Shown here: positions 8,016 to 11,730 of the stretch, one piece after another
How the letters are laid out: each line of letters opens with the position of its first letter
Position numbering within the stretch: position 1 is the first letter of the stretch
DNA from: CAZWQR01 sp964638595
Lineage (GTDB): Bacteria; Patescibacteriota; Minisyncoccia; Minisyncoccales; PEYH01
Assembly: GCA_964638595.1 (NCBI GenBank)
Contig: CAZWYU010000051.1
Span: 1 to 11,730, forward strand
Direction: 5' to 3'
DNA: 11,730 bases
Made by a program: the position numbers and the translations under genes
The notes under the pieces: model-generated
Databases searched by the model: none
The model's input: the letters and a program-made list of their open reading frames with translations, nothing else
What the model was told of the DNA's origin: nothing

Positions 8016-8307
8016 TTTTAACAAAATAAGAGAAATTTTTAGCCGTAGTATTTATTTTTTAGGTAAAAAAAGTTTTTTAGTTTTTATCATATTAACCTTT
8101 ATTGCTCTTTTTGGAGCGGCTACAGTTTTCTATTTTTACGTCTATGTGCCCTTCAACGAAGAGCCAGAAATTGAGATAAAGAAGATCAACATAGACGATA
8201 CTCTCTATAAAAATTTTATTGAAGATTTTACCAAAAGGACACTAATTTTCAAAGAAGCGGATTCAAAAATTTTTAAAGATTTATTTTTTCAAGGACAACT
8301 TGATTAA
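7996..8307 (+). CDS. Small single-pass membrane protein at the end of the pilus operon
   Basis: The 103-residue protein has a basic N-terminus (MSKKKIDFNKIREIFSRS), a strong membrane helix at about 26-51 and an acidic extracytoplasmic tail of about 50 residues. It overlaps the end of pilO by 20 nt, so it is probably translated with it. In many bacteria the gene after pilO is pilP, a lipoprotein that links PilNO to the secretin, but this protein has no lipobox cysteine and no visible PilP domain. Single-membrane bacteria like Patescibacteria would not need a secretin link. A role in the PilMNO complex is inferred from position only. The stop codon overlaps a predicted promoter for the RNA genes that follow. 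Confidence 0.75.
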   Translation: MSKKKIDFNKIREIFSRSIYFLGKKSFLVFIILTFIALFGAATVFYFYVYVPFNEEPEIEIKKINIDDTLYKNFIEDFTKRTLIFKEADSKIFKDLFFQGQLD

Positions 8308-8328
8308 ATTCTTTTTTTAGGCTATAGT
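8300..8328 (+). promoter_or_regulatory. Sigma70-like promoter for the tRNA-Arg/tRNA-His unit
   Basis: A -35 box TTGATT (8300-8305) and a -10 box TATAGT (8323-8328) are separated by exactly 17 nt. Four of six and five of six bases match the consensus. Transcription would start near 8335, just ahead of the tRNA-like sequence at 8340, and would run through tRNA-Arg and tRNA-His to the terminator at 8648-8676. The -35 box overlaps the stop codon of the last pilus gene. Confidence 0.55.
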
Positions 8329-8396
8329 ATGTCTACTTTGCCCCTGTAGTTAAACAGACATAATACGGGCCTTCTAAGCAACAGGTTCTAGGCCTG

Positions 8397-8503
8397 CCCC
8401 GCACTAAAAAAATATGTCCCTGTAGCTCAATTGGATAGAGCGGTTGCCTTCTAAGCAACAGGTTCGAGGTTCGACTCCTCGCAGGGACGCATTTAGTGCG
8501 GGG
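8397..8503. repeat. Perfect 12-bp inverted repeat bracketing tRNA-Arg(UCU)
   Basis: CCCCGCACTAAA (8397-8408) and TTTAGTGCGGGG (8492-8503) are exact reverse complements and enclose the tRNA with only 7 and 2 bases between. In the transcript they could form a stem extending the acceptor arm. As DNA they look like the ends of a 107-bp unit lying in the T arm of the decayed tRNA. The flanking TG on both sides (8395-8396 and 8504-8505) might be a 2-bp target duplication, though that is weak. Confidence 0.85.
8416..8489 (+). tRNA. tRNA-Arg(UCU)
   Basis: A full cloverleaf can be drawn over 74 nt: acceptor GTCCCTG/CAGGGAC, D stem GCTC/GAGC with a loop containing GG, anticodon stem GTTGC/GCAAC with loop CTTCTAA (anticodon UCU, reads AGA/AGG), T stem CGAGG/CCTCG with loop TTCGACT, discriminator G. 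All stems pair perfectly. The next bases are CA T, so CCA is not encoded and must be added. AGA is frequent in this AT-rich sequence, so this is likely the main arginine tRNA. Its last 17 bases recur at 8508-8524. Confidence 0.96.
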
Positions 8504-8524
8504 TGAAACTCCTCGCAGGGACGC
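8474..8524 (+). repeat. 17-bp direct repeat of the tRNA-Arg 3' end
   Basis: ACTCCTCGCAGGGACGC occurs at 8474-8490, where it is the end of tRNA-Arg(UCU), and again at 8508-8524, with copy starts 34 bases apart. The second copy is the 3' end of the interrupted tRNA-like gene. Confidence 0.9.
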
Positions 8525-8527
8525 TTG

Positions 8528-8561
8528 TCCTCCCAACTTTTTAATGGAAAAGTTAGGAGGA
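8528..8561. other. Strong hairpin between tRNA-Arg and tRNA-His
   Basis: TCCTCC (8528-8533) pairs with GGAGGA (8556-8561), and AACTTTT (8535-8541) pairs with AAAAGTT (8548-8554), with one C/A mismatch between the two blocks and a 6-nt loop. No T run follows on the + strand, so it is not a normal terminator there. It may be a processing signal in the tRNA precursor or a remnant of a palindromic element. Confidence 0.7.
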
Positions 8562-8566
8562 TAAAT

Positions 8567-8638
8567 GGTGGCTATGGTGTAATGGCAGCACAGGAACCTG
8601 TGGAGTTCCCAGAGGCGGTTCGAACCCGCTTAGCCACC
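8567..8638 (+). tRNA. tRNA-His(GUG)
   Basis: Cloverleaf: acceptor GTGGCTA/TAGCCAC, D stem GTGT/GCAC with one G-U pair, anticodon stem GGAAC/GTTCC with loop CTGTGGA (anticodon GUG), T stem GGCGG/CCGCT with loop TTCGAAC. The genome encodes the extra G at -1 (8567), which faces C73 (8638), the identity pair of histidine tRNA. Only CA follows C73, so a complete CCA is not encoded. It lies in the same transcription unit as tRNA-Arg(UCU) and is followed 9 nt later by a terminator stem. Confidence 0.96.
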
Positions 8639-8647
8639 CATTTTATC

Positions 8648-8676
8648 AAAAACCCTTGTGTTTAAGAGGGTTTTTT
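8648..8676 (+). terminator. Rho-independent terminator after tRNA-His
   Basis: AAAAACCCT (8648-8656) pairs with AGGGTTTTT (8667-8675) around a 10-nt loop, and the T run extends to 8676. It closes the tRNA-Arg/tRNA-His unit. The GC core is only 4 pairs, but position and T tract fit a terminator. Confidence 0.75.
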
Positions 8677-8786
8677 GGTTGTTTTTACAATTTTTTTTAT
8701 TCACTCCTTTTAGCTCTTTAAAGTAAGCAAAAAATTCATTGTGGTTTCTTGTTTTTTTCTTTAAAAATGATAAGCTTATTAAAAAC
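8677..8786. other. AT-rich spacer with weak promoter-like sequence before tRNA-Arg(CCU)
   Basis: No gene is visible in these 110 bases. A possible promoter for the next tRNA is TTGTGG (8739-8744) and TAAAAA (8762-8767) with a 17-nt spacer, but the boxes match the consensus poorly. A 10-bp palindrome ATAAGCTTAT lies at 8770-8779, seven bases before the tRNA. Confidence 0.35.
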
Positions 8787-8859
8787 GCCCCTATAGTTTA
8801 ACAGGATAAAACAAGAGATTCCTAAGCTTTAAATCCAGGTTCGAGTCCTGGTAGGGGCA
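8787..8859 (+). tRNA. tRNA-Arg(CCU)
   Basis: 73 nt fold as acceptor GCCCCTA/TAGGGGC, D stem GTTT/AAAC, anticodon arm AGAGA/GCTTT with loop TTCCTAA (anticodon CCU, reads AGG), T stem CCAGG/CCTGG with loop TTCGAGT, discriminator A. The anticodon stem is weak: the loop-closing pair is A against G and one pair is G-U, so either the gene is tolerated with a poor stem or it is starting to decay. CCA is not encoded. Its 5' half resembles the decayed tRNA at 8340 (GCCCCTRTAGTTWAACAG), suggesting that the decayed gene descends from a tRNA of this type. Confidence 0.88.
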
Positions 8860-8863
8860 CATT

Positions 8864-8900
8864 ACGACAAGTTAATAAATGAAGTGCATTTACTTGTCGT
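8864..8900. repeat. Hairpin directly after tRNA-Arg(CCU)
   Basis: ACGACAAGT (8864-8872) pairs with ACTTGTCGT (8892-8900), and AAATG (8877-8881) pairs with CATTT (8887-8891), leaving TAAT bulged and a 5-nt loop. No T run follows, so termination is doubtful. It adjoins the REP-like hairpin at 8903-8935, and the two may be parts of one element. Confidence 0.7.
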
Positions 8901-8902
8901 TA

Positions 8903-8935
8903 TGTCCTGAGGAGCGCGAAGCGCAACGAAGGGCA
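8903..8935. repeat. REP-like hairpin upstream of the GIY-YIG gene
   Basis: Outer stem TGTCC/GGGCA (one G-T pair), an internal loop TGAGGA facing AACGAA, inner stem GCGC/GCGC and a GAA triloop. The TCCTGAG...CGAAGG pattern is of the kind found repeatedly between genes in many bacterial genomes. It is much richer in GC than its surroundings. The same architecture recurs at 11689-11720. Confidence 0.6.
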
Positions 8936-8950
8936 ATTAAATTTCTGTAT

Positions 8951-9253
8951 ATGCCTTGGTTCTGTTATATAATTAGTTGTAGCAATGGTTCGCTTTATAC
9001 TGGTATAGCTAAAAATCTAGAGAGACGATTTAAGGATCACCAGAAAGGTAGAGGGGCAAGATATACTGCAAGATATAAGCCTATAGCAATTTTATGGTTT
9101 GAAAAATTACCGGATAGGAAAAGTGCGGTTCATAGAGAAAAGGAGATTAAAGGATGGCGTCGAGAAAAGAAACTAAAACTTATCCAAGATTTTGAAGACG
9201 CTAATGTTTCTTACAAAATCCAAGATTTTGAGAAACATCCTTCAGGTTTTTAA
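8951..9253 (+). CDS. GIY-YIG domain protein, YhbQ/UPF0213-like
   Basis: The 100-residue product is a stand-alone GIY-YIG nuclease-fold domain: CYIISCSNGSLYTG (the GIY...YIG pair as CYI...YTG, about 5-18), catalytic-type Arg in KNLERRF (about 21-27), KGRGARYT (about 32-39), and the Glu-bearing helix HREKEIKGWRREKK (about 64-77). The start at 8951 is chosen because the family begins a few residues before this motif. An in-frame ATG at 8879 would add 24 residues encoded by the hairpin and REP-like sequence. Small proteins of this family are near 80-95 residues, and here the last 20 or so residues (from EDANVSYKIQDFE) are encoded by a 42-bp repeat containing a hairpin, so the tail is probably acquired. 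Relatives are related to DNA repair or homing nucleases, but their cellular role is mostly unknown. It sits alone between two tRNA genes. Confidence 0.85.
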   Translation: MPWFCYIISCSNGSLYTGIAKNLERRFKDHQKGRGARYTARYKPIAILWFEKLPDRKSAVHREKEIKGWRREKKLKLIQDFEDANVSYKIQDFEKHPSGF

Positions 9254-9302
9254 CCTTCAGGACGCTAATGTTTCTTACAAAATCCAAGATTTTGAGAAAC
9301 AT
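9197..9302 (+). repeat. 42-bp direct repeat with internal hairpin, two copies
   Basis: Identical 42-base copies lie at 9197-9238, inside the 3' end of the GIY-YIG gene, and at 9261-9302, ending 3 nt before tRNA-Ala. Each contains an imperfect palindrome (9204-9238 and 9268-9302): ATGTTTCT/AGAAACAT and CAAAATC/GATTTTG around a CAA loop with a 2-nt bulge. The 22-nt spacer holds CCTTCAGG and the stop codon, and CCTTCAGG recurs at 9254-9261. A 14-base core, ATCCAAGATTTTGA, occurs three times (9182, 9218, 9282), which gives the peptide its two IQDFE units. Confidence 0.95.
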
Positions 9303-9305
9303 TGC

Positions 9306-9379
9306 GGGCCCGTAGCTCAGTTGGCCAGAGCGCATCTATGGCATAGATGAAGTCACCGGTTCGACTCCGGTCGGGTCCA
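9306..9379 (+). tRNA. tRNA-Ala(GGC)
   Basis: 74 nt fold well: acceptor GGGCCCG/CGGGTCC with the G3-U70 wobble pair that marks alanine tRNA, D stem GCTC/GAGC, anticodon stem CATCT/AGATG with loop ATGGCAT (anticodon GGC, reads GCC/GCT), T stem ACCGG/CCGGT with loop TTCGACT, discriminator A. CCA is not encoded (A73 is followed by CTA). No promoter is clear just upstream, where the 42-bp repeat ends, so it is probably transcribed with the GIY-YIG gene or from further upstream. Confidence 0.97.
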
Positions 9380-9395
9380 CTATTAAATTATTTCT

Positions 9396-10601
9396 ATGGT
9401 TAACAAAAGAATAAAGCAAATATTGGAAAAAGGAGTAGAAGATGTAATTGAAAAGAAACATCTTGAAAAATTACTTTCCTCTGGAAAAAAATTAAGGATT
9501 AAGCACGGCATTGATCCAACAGGAAAAAATATTCATTTGGGCAGAGCTGCTCAACTTTGGAAACTCAAGGAGTTTCAGGATTTAGGACATAAGATTGTTT
9601 TAATAATTGGTGATTTTACTGCTCAGATTGGCGATCCGTCTGATAAACCGGGGGGGAGAAAAGGTTTGACTTCAAAACAAATTAAGCAGAATATGGCTGG
9701 CTATTTAAAACAGATTGGAAAGATTTTGGATATTAAAAAGACAGAAATTAGGTATAATAGCGAGTGGTTTAATAAATTGGATTTAGGAGATTTTTTGGGC
9801 ATTGCTGGAGCTTTTTCTGTTCAACAGTTAATTCATAGGAGAAACTTCAATGAACGTTGGAAAAATGAAAAACCAATAACTCTACAAGAGATTTGCTATC
9901 CCCTTTTACAGGGTTATGATTCTGTCTCTATTAAGGCAGACGTGGAGCTTGGAGGGACTGATCAGCTTTTTAATTTAAAAACGGGCAGAGATATTCAGAG
10001 GCTTTTTGGTCAAGAACCTCAAAACATTATTACCTTACAAATGCTCGATGGGCTTGATGGCAGAAAAATGTCCACCAGTTGGGGTAATGTTGTAAATATT
10101 AATGATAAACCTAAAGAAATGTATGGCAAGATTATGTCTATGAGAGATGAAATGATGGAACAATATTTTGAGCTTTGCGCTAGATTAAACGAAAAAGAGT
10201 TGCAGAAGATTGAAAAACTTTTAAAAGAAAAAAAGACCAATCCCAAAGACCTAAAAGAAAAATTGGCATTCAGAATTACAGAACTTTATTGGGGAAAAGA
10301 AGAAGCGCAAAAAGCTCAAAAGGAGTTTGAAAAGGTTTTTAAAAAAGGAGAACTGCCAAGCAAAATAAGAACATTTTTTGCTCCCAAAAAAGAATATCCT
10401 ATTCTTGATCTCCTCTATCATTTAGATTTAGCTAAATCTAAAAGTGAAGCTAAAAGGTTAATCAAAGAAGGAGCTGTTAGAGTCAAAGACAAAAAAATAG
10501 ATGATTTTCATAAGACTGTTAAAGTAGCAGAGGGTTTAATAATTCAGGTCGGTAAAAGAAAGTTTGCTCGTCTTACTTTGAAAGATGAAAGAGAAGAATA
10601 A
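9396..10601 (+). CDS. tyrS: Tyrosyl-tRNA synthetase
   Basis: TyrRS attaches tyrosine to tRNA-Tyr using ATP in the cytoplasm. The 401-residue length is normal. Class I signatures are visible: the HIGH-type motif HLGR (47-50) after GIDPTG, IGDFTAQIGDPS (about 71-82), the tyrosine-binding region LLQGYDSVSIKADVELGGTDQ (about 180-200), and the KMSKS-type loop KMSTS (224-228), where the second Lys is Thr. The C-terminal S4 RNA-binding domain (about 338-396) follows with LDLAKSKSEAKRLIKEGAVRV. It is the LLQGYDS/KMSKS subtype of bacterial TyrRS, not the E. coli KFGKT subtype. The start lies 16 nt after the end of tRNA-Ala with no Shine-Dalgarno sequence, and no T-box can fit in that space. It overlaps the next gene by 17 nt. 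Confidence 0.96.
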   Translation: MVNKRIKQILEKGVEDVIEKKHLEKLLSSGKKLRIKHGIDPTGKNIHLGRAAQLWKLKEFQDLGHKIVLIIGDFTAQIGDPSDKPGGRKGLTSKQIKQNMAGYLKQIGKILDIKKTEIRYNSEWFNKLDLGDFLGIAGAFSVQQLIHRRNFNERWKNEKPITLQEICYPLLQGYDSVSIKADVELGGTDQLFNLKTGRDIQRLFGQEPQNIITLQMLDGLDGRKMSTSWGNVVNINDKPKEMYGKIMSMRDEMMEQYFELCARLNEKELQKIEKLLKEKKTNPKDLKEKLAFRITELYWGKEEAQKAQKEFEKVFKKGELPSKIRTFFAPKKEYPILDLLYHLDLAKSKSEAKRLIKEGAVRVKDKKIDDFHKTVKVAEGLIIQVGKRKFARLTLKDEREE

Positions 10602-11517
10602 AATAGCAGTTCTAGGAGCAGGGATTATAGGGCTCTATGTTTCTTATAAGCTTCAAAAAAAGGGATTTCAGGTATTTGTTTTTGAAAAGAAAGATGAAAT
10701 TGGAGGCAAACCTTGCAGCGCTTTGATTTCTGAAAGGATTAAAAAAAGTTTACCAATTACAGAAGAATTATATGAAAGGAAAGTCTGTTCTATTTTGGTC
10801 CATTTTAGAAACAGAGATTTGAGTATAGGAGTTAAGCCCTGTTTATTGCATTTTAACAGACAGAAATTAGATGAATTCATTTTTGAGTTAGCAAGAGAGA
10901 AAGGAGTTAAATTCTTTTTTAATGAAGAGATTAAAGATTTTCCTAGAGATTTTTATAAAATCATTGATTGCCGAGGAGCTTTGGCAGGTTCAGACAAAAA
11001 AAATTTTAGACTAGGAATTCAATATTTTGTTGAAAGAAGTTTAAAAAACCAGCAAGTAGAAATTTTTCCATTTAGAGGTGAAAAATACGGTTTTTTATGG
11101 AAGATTCCTAAGAAAGAAGAAGTTGAATACGGAGGAATTGGTTCAGAGAAGGAAATAACAAAAAAACTAAAGGAATATTTAAGAAAAGAAGATATTGTGT
11201 TTCAGGAAGAAAAATTAAAAGCAGCTTTAATCCCCCAAGGCCTTTATTTTTCAAAACAAAAAAATGTTTTTTTATTAGGTGATTCGGCTGGTTTAACAAA
11301 ACCGACCACAGGCGGAGGGGTTATTTGGGGAATGAAAGCAGCAGACATCTTGATTGATAATTTTTCTGATTTTGATGTTGCAGAAAAAAAGATTAAAAGA
11401 TTCTTTAAAATTAAAATCTTGAAAGGTAAGTTAGCAGTCAGATTAGGTTATTTTGTAGGAGATTATTTTGGCTGGCTACTTCCAAAAAAAGTAAAAATAG
11501 ACGCAGACTTATATTAA
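10585..11517 (+). CDS. FAD-dependent oxidoreductase, geranylgeranyl-reductase-like
   Basis: The 310-residue protein has an N-terminal Rossmann FAD-binding motif IAVLGAGIIGLYVSYKL (about 7-23, GxGxxG at 11-16) ending in the acidic FVFEK, then GGKPCSALIS (40-49), a position where geranylgeranyl reductases have a conserved Cys, and the second FAD site VFLLGDSAGLTKPTTGGGVIWGM (about 228-250), whose GD...TGGG form is typical of the geranylgeranyl reductase/halogenase group. Those enzymes reduce isoprenoid chains of lipids or pigments. The substrate here cannot be told. Length is short for the group (usually 350-450), with the C-terminal part reduced. It overlaps tyrS by 17 nt, so it is cotranscribed, although the functions do not obviously belong together. 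FAD-dependent monooxygenase is an alternative. The stop is 2 nt before tRNA-Ser. Confidence 0.8.
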   Translation: MKEKNKIAVLGAGIIGLYVSYKLQKKGFQVFVFEKKDEIGGKPCSALISERIKKSLPITEELYERKVCSILVHFRNRDLSIGVKPCLLHFNRQKLDEFIFELAREKGVKFFFNEEIKDFPRDFYKIIDCRGALAGSDKKNFRLGIQYFVERSLKNQQVEIFPFRGEKYGFLWKIPKKEEVEYGGIGSEKEITKKLKEYLRKEDIVFQEEKLKAALIPQGLYFSKQKNVFLLGDSAGLTKPTTGGGVIWGMKAADILIDNFSDFDVAEKKIKRFFKIKILKGKLAVRLGYFVGDYFGWLLPKKVKIDADLY

Positions 11518-11519
11518 CC

Positions 11520-11602
11520 GGTGGGGTGCGCCGAACGGCAAGGCACTGCTCTCGAAAAGCAGCTCCTTTATAGGATTGTGGGTTCAAATCCCACCCCCAC
11601 CG
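11520..11602 (+). tRNA. tRNA-Ser(CGA)
   Basis: A class II tRNA of 83 nt: acceptor GGTGGGG/CCCCACC, D stem GCC/GGC with loop GAACGGCAA, anticodon stem CTGCT/AGCAG with loop CTCGAAA (anticodon CGA, reads TCG), a long variable arm TCCT/AGGA with loop TTAT, T stem GTGGG/CCCAC with loop TTCAAAT, discriminator G. One extra base (TGC) lies between acceptor and D stem. CCA is not encoded. It begins 2 nt after the stop codon of the oxidoreductase, so one transcript must be cut by RNase P to give both. The last 12 bases (11590-11601) recur at the window's end. Confidence 0.95.
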
Positions 11603-11688
11603 CCCTTTGACACTTCGATTAGCTTAGGATAAACAAGTTCAGGACAAGTCACAGAAGCAAGATGGCCTATGGCTATTATATTAATTTA
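11603..11688. other. Spacer with degenerate REP-like sequence and a possible promoter
   Basis: No gene is visible. CTTCGATTAGCTTAGG (from about 11613) and ACAAGTTCAGGACAAG read as a degraded, reversed version of the CGAAG...CTCAGG type of repeat seen at 8903. A perfect -35 hexamer TTGACA lies at 11607-11612, but the sequence 17 nt later (TAAACA, 11630-11635) is a poor -10 box. Confidence 0.4.
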
Positions 11689-11720
11689 GGTATTCCGTAG
11701 CTCGTAGAGCGAAGGATACC
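11689..11720. repeat. REP-like hairpin near the window end
   Basis: GGTATTCC pairs with GGATACC (one bulged T), GTA faces GAA in an internal loop, GCTC pairs with GAGC, and GTA forms the triloop. It has the same plan as the hairpin at 8903-8935: outer stem ending TCC, internal loop with GAA before GG, four-base-pair inner stem, triloop. Confidence 0.65.
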
Positions 11721-11730
11721 CACCCCCACC
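11719..11730 (+). repeat. 12-bp repeat of the tRNA-Ser 3' end
   Basis: CCCACCCCCACC at 11719-11730 equals 11590-11601, the T-stem strand and acceptor strand of tRNA-Ser. The copy runs to the window edge, so its full length is unknown. The start may be the remains of a second tRNA, or one end of an integration-type duplication. Confidence 0.7.

Larger units (their letters stand above)
8340..8523 (+). pseudogene. Decayed tRNA-Arg-like gene interrupted by an intact tRNA-Arg
   Basis: Bases 8340-8392 read as the first 53 positions of a tRNA: acceptor strand GCCCCTG, TA, a D arm GTTA/TAAT, anticodon loop CTTCTAA (UCU, Arg) and the 5' strand of a T stem. Bases 8504-8523 supply a T loop-like TGAAACT, CCTCG, CAGGGAC and G, the missing last 20 positions. 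Joined, they give 73 nt, a normal tRNA length. Folding is poor: one acceptor mismatch, one T-stem mismatch, and only two of five anticodon-stem pairs (CGGGC against GCAAC), and the T loop lacks TTC. Twenty bases around the anticodon and 17 bases at the 3' end are identical to the intact tRNA-Arg at 8416-8489, which lies inside the 111-nt interruption. This points to an old duplicate that was broken and partly overwritten. I consider it non-functional. Confidence 0.55.

Noticed and set aside
7996..8307. PilP assignment for the gene after pilO
   Set aside because: No lipobox cysteine and no PilP-like domain. Only the position fits.
8340..8523. Group I intron or archaeal-type split tRNA
   Set aside because: The interruption is only 111 nt, contains an intact tRNA, has no intron core visible, and is in the T arm, not the anticodon loop. 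A bulge-helix-bulge signal is not seen.
8333..8536. Open frame on the - strand (67 codons) across the tRNA-Arg region
   Set aside because: Its peptide is the reverse translation of tRNA sequence, so it is not a protein gene.
8528..8561. Terminator after tRNA-Arg(UCU)
   Set aside because: No T tract follows the stem on the + strand, and tRNA-His starts 6 nt later without its own promoter.
8879..8950. Longer start for the GIY-YIG protein at 8879
   Set aside because: The extra 24 residues come from hairpin and REP-like sequence and lie before the normal family N-terminus.
9182..9302. CRISPR array
   Set aside because: The repeat is present only two to three times, overlaps a coding end, has no regular spacers and no cas gene nearby.
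9380..9395. T-box or other leader regulation of tyrS
   Set aside because: Only 16 nt separate tRNA-Ala from the start codon, too short for a riboswitch.
10019..11299. Several - strand open frames opposite tyrS and the oxidoreductase
   Set aside because: They are shadows of strong coding sequences on the + strand with no motif of their own.
1..11730. UGA recoding to glycine or tryptophan
   Set aside because: TGA ends the PilW-like, PilM, PilN and PilO genes exactly at overlaps with the next start, and no in-frame TGA is needed elsewhere.

Overview
This AT-rich window reads as a piece of a Patescibacteria (Candidate Phyla Radiation, Parcubacteria-like) chromosome. The evidence is the type IV pilus gene order, short genes packed with ATGA-type overlaps, few clear Shine-Dalgarno sites, and tRNA genes without an encoded CCA end. 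TGA is used as a normal stop (end of the PilW-like, PilM, PilN and PilO genes), so the recoded Gracilibacteria/Absconditabacteria code is unlikely. The taxonomic call is inference from content, not from a marker-gene search.

Region 1 (1-8307) is the distal part of a type IV pilus operon, all on the + strand: the C-terminal end of the PilB extension ATPase, the inner-membrane platform PilC (present as two overlapping reading frames that meet at a run of nine T), a very large prepilin (595 aa), a PilW-like prepilin with an apparent inserted domain, a PilX-like pilus protein rich in cysteine, the PilM-PilN-PilO assembly platform, and a small one-TM protein. PilB powers assembly, PilC and PilMNO form the platform, and the three pilin-like proteins probably make the tip or initiation complex. 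No major pilin, PilT, PilD or PilQ lies in the window.

Region 2 (about 8300-8860) is a gene-poor RNA region. It has a good sigma70-like promoter over the stop codon of the last pilus gene, a decayed tRNA-Arg-like sequence interrupted by an intact tRNA-Arg(UCU) that sits inside a perfect 12-bp inverted repeat, then tRNA-His(GUG), a rho-independent terminator and tRNA-Arg(CCU).

Region 3 (about 8860-9380) holds hairpin/REP-like sequence, a small GIY-YIG domain protein whose 3' end carries a 42-bp repeat that recurs directly upstream of the next tRNA, and tRNA-Ala(GGC).

Region 4 (9396-11730) has tyrosyl-tRNA synthetase, an overlapping FAD-dependent oxidoreductase of geranylgeranyl-reductase-like type, tRNA-Ser(CGA) starting 2 nt after the stop codon, and a final 128-base segment with REP-like sequence and a second copy of the tRNA-Ser 3' end at the window edge.

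The most unusual items are the tRNA nested inside the remains of another tRNA, the tRNA-linked repeats around the GIY-YIG gene, the split pilC, and the modular cysteine-bearing minor pilins.
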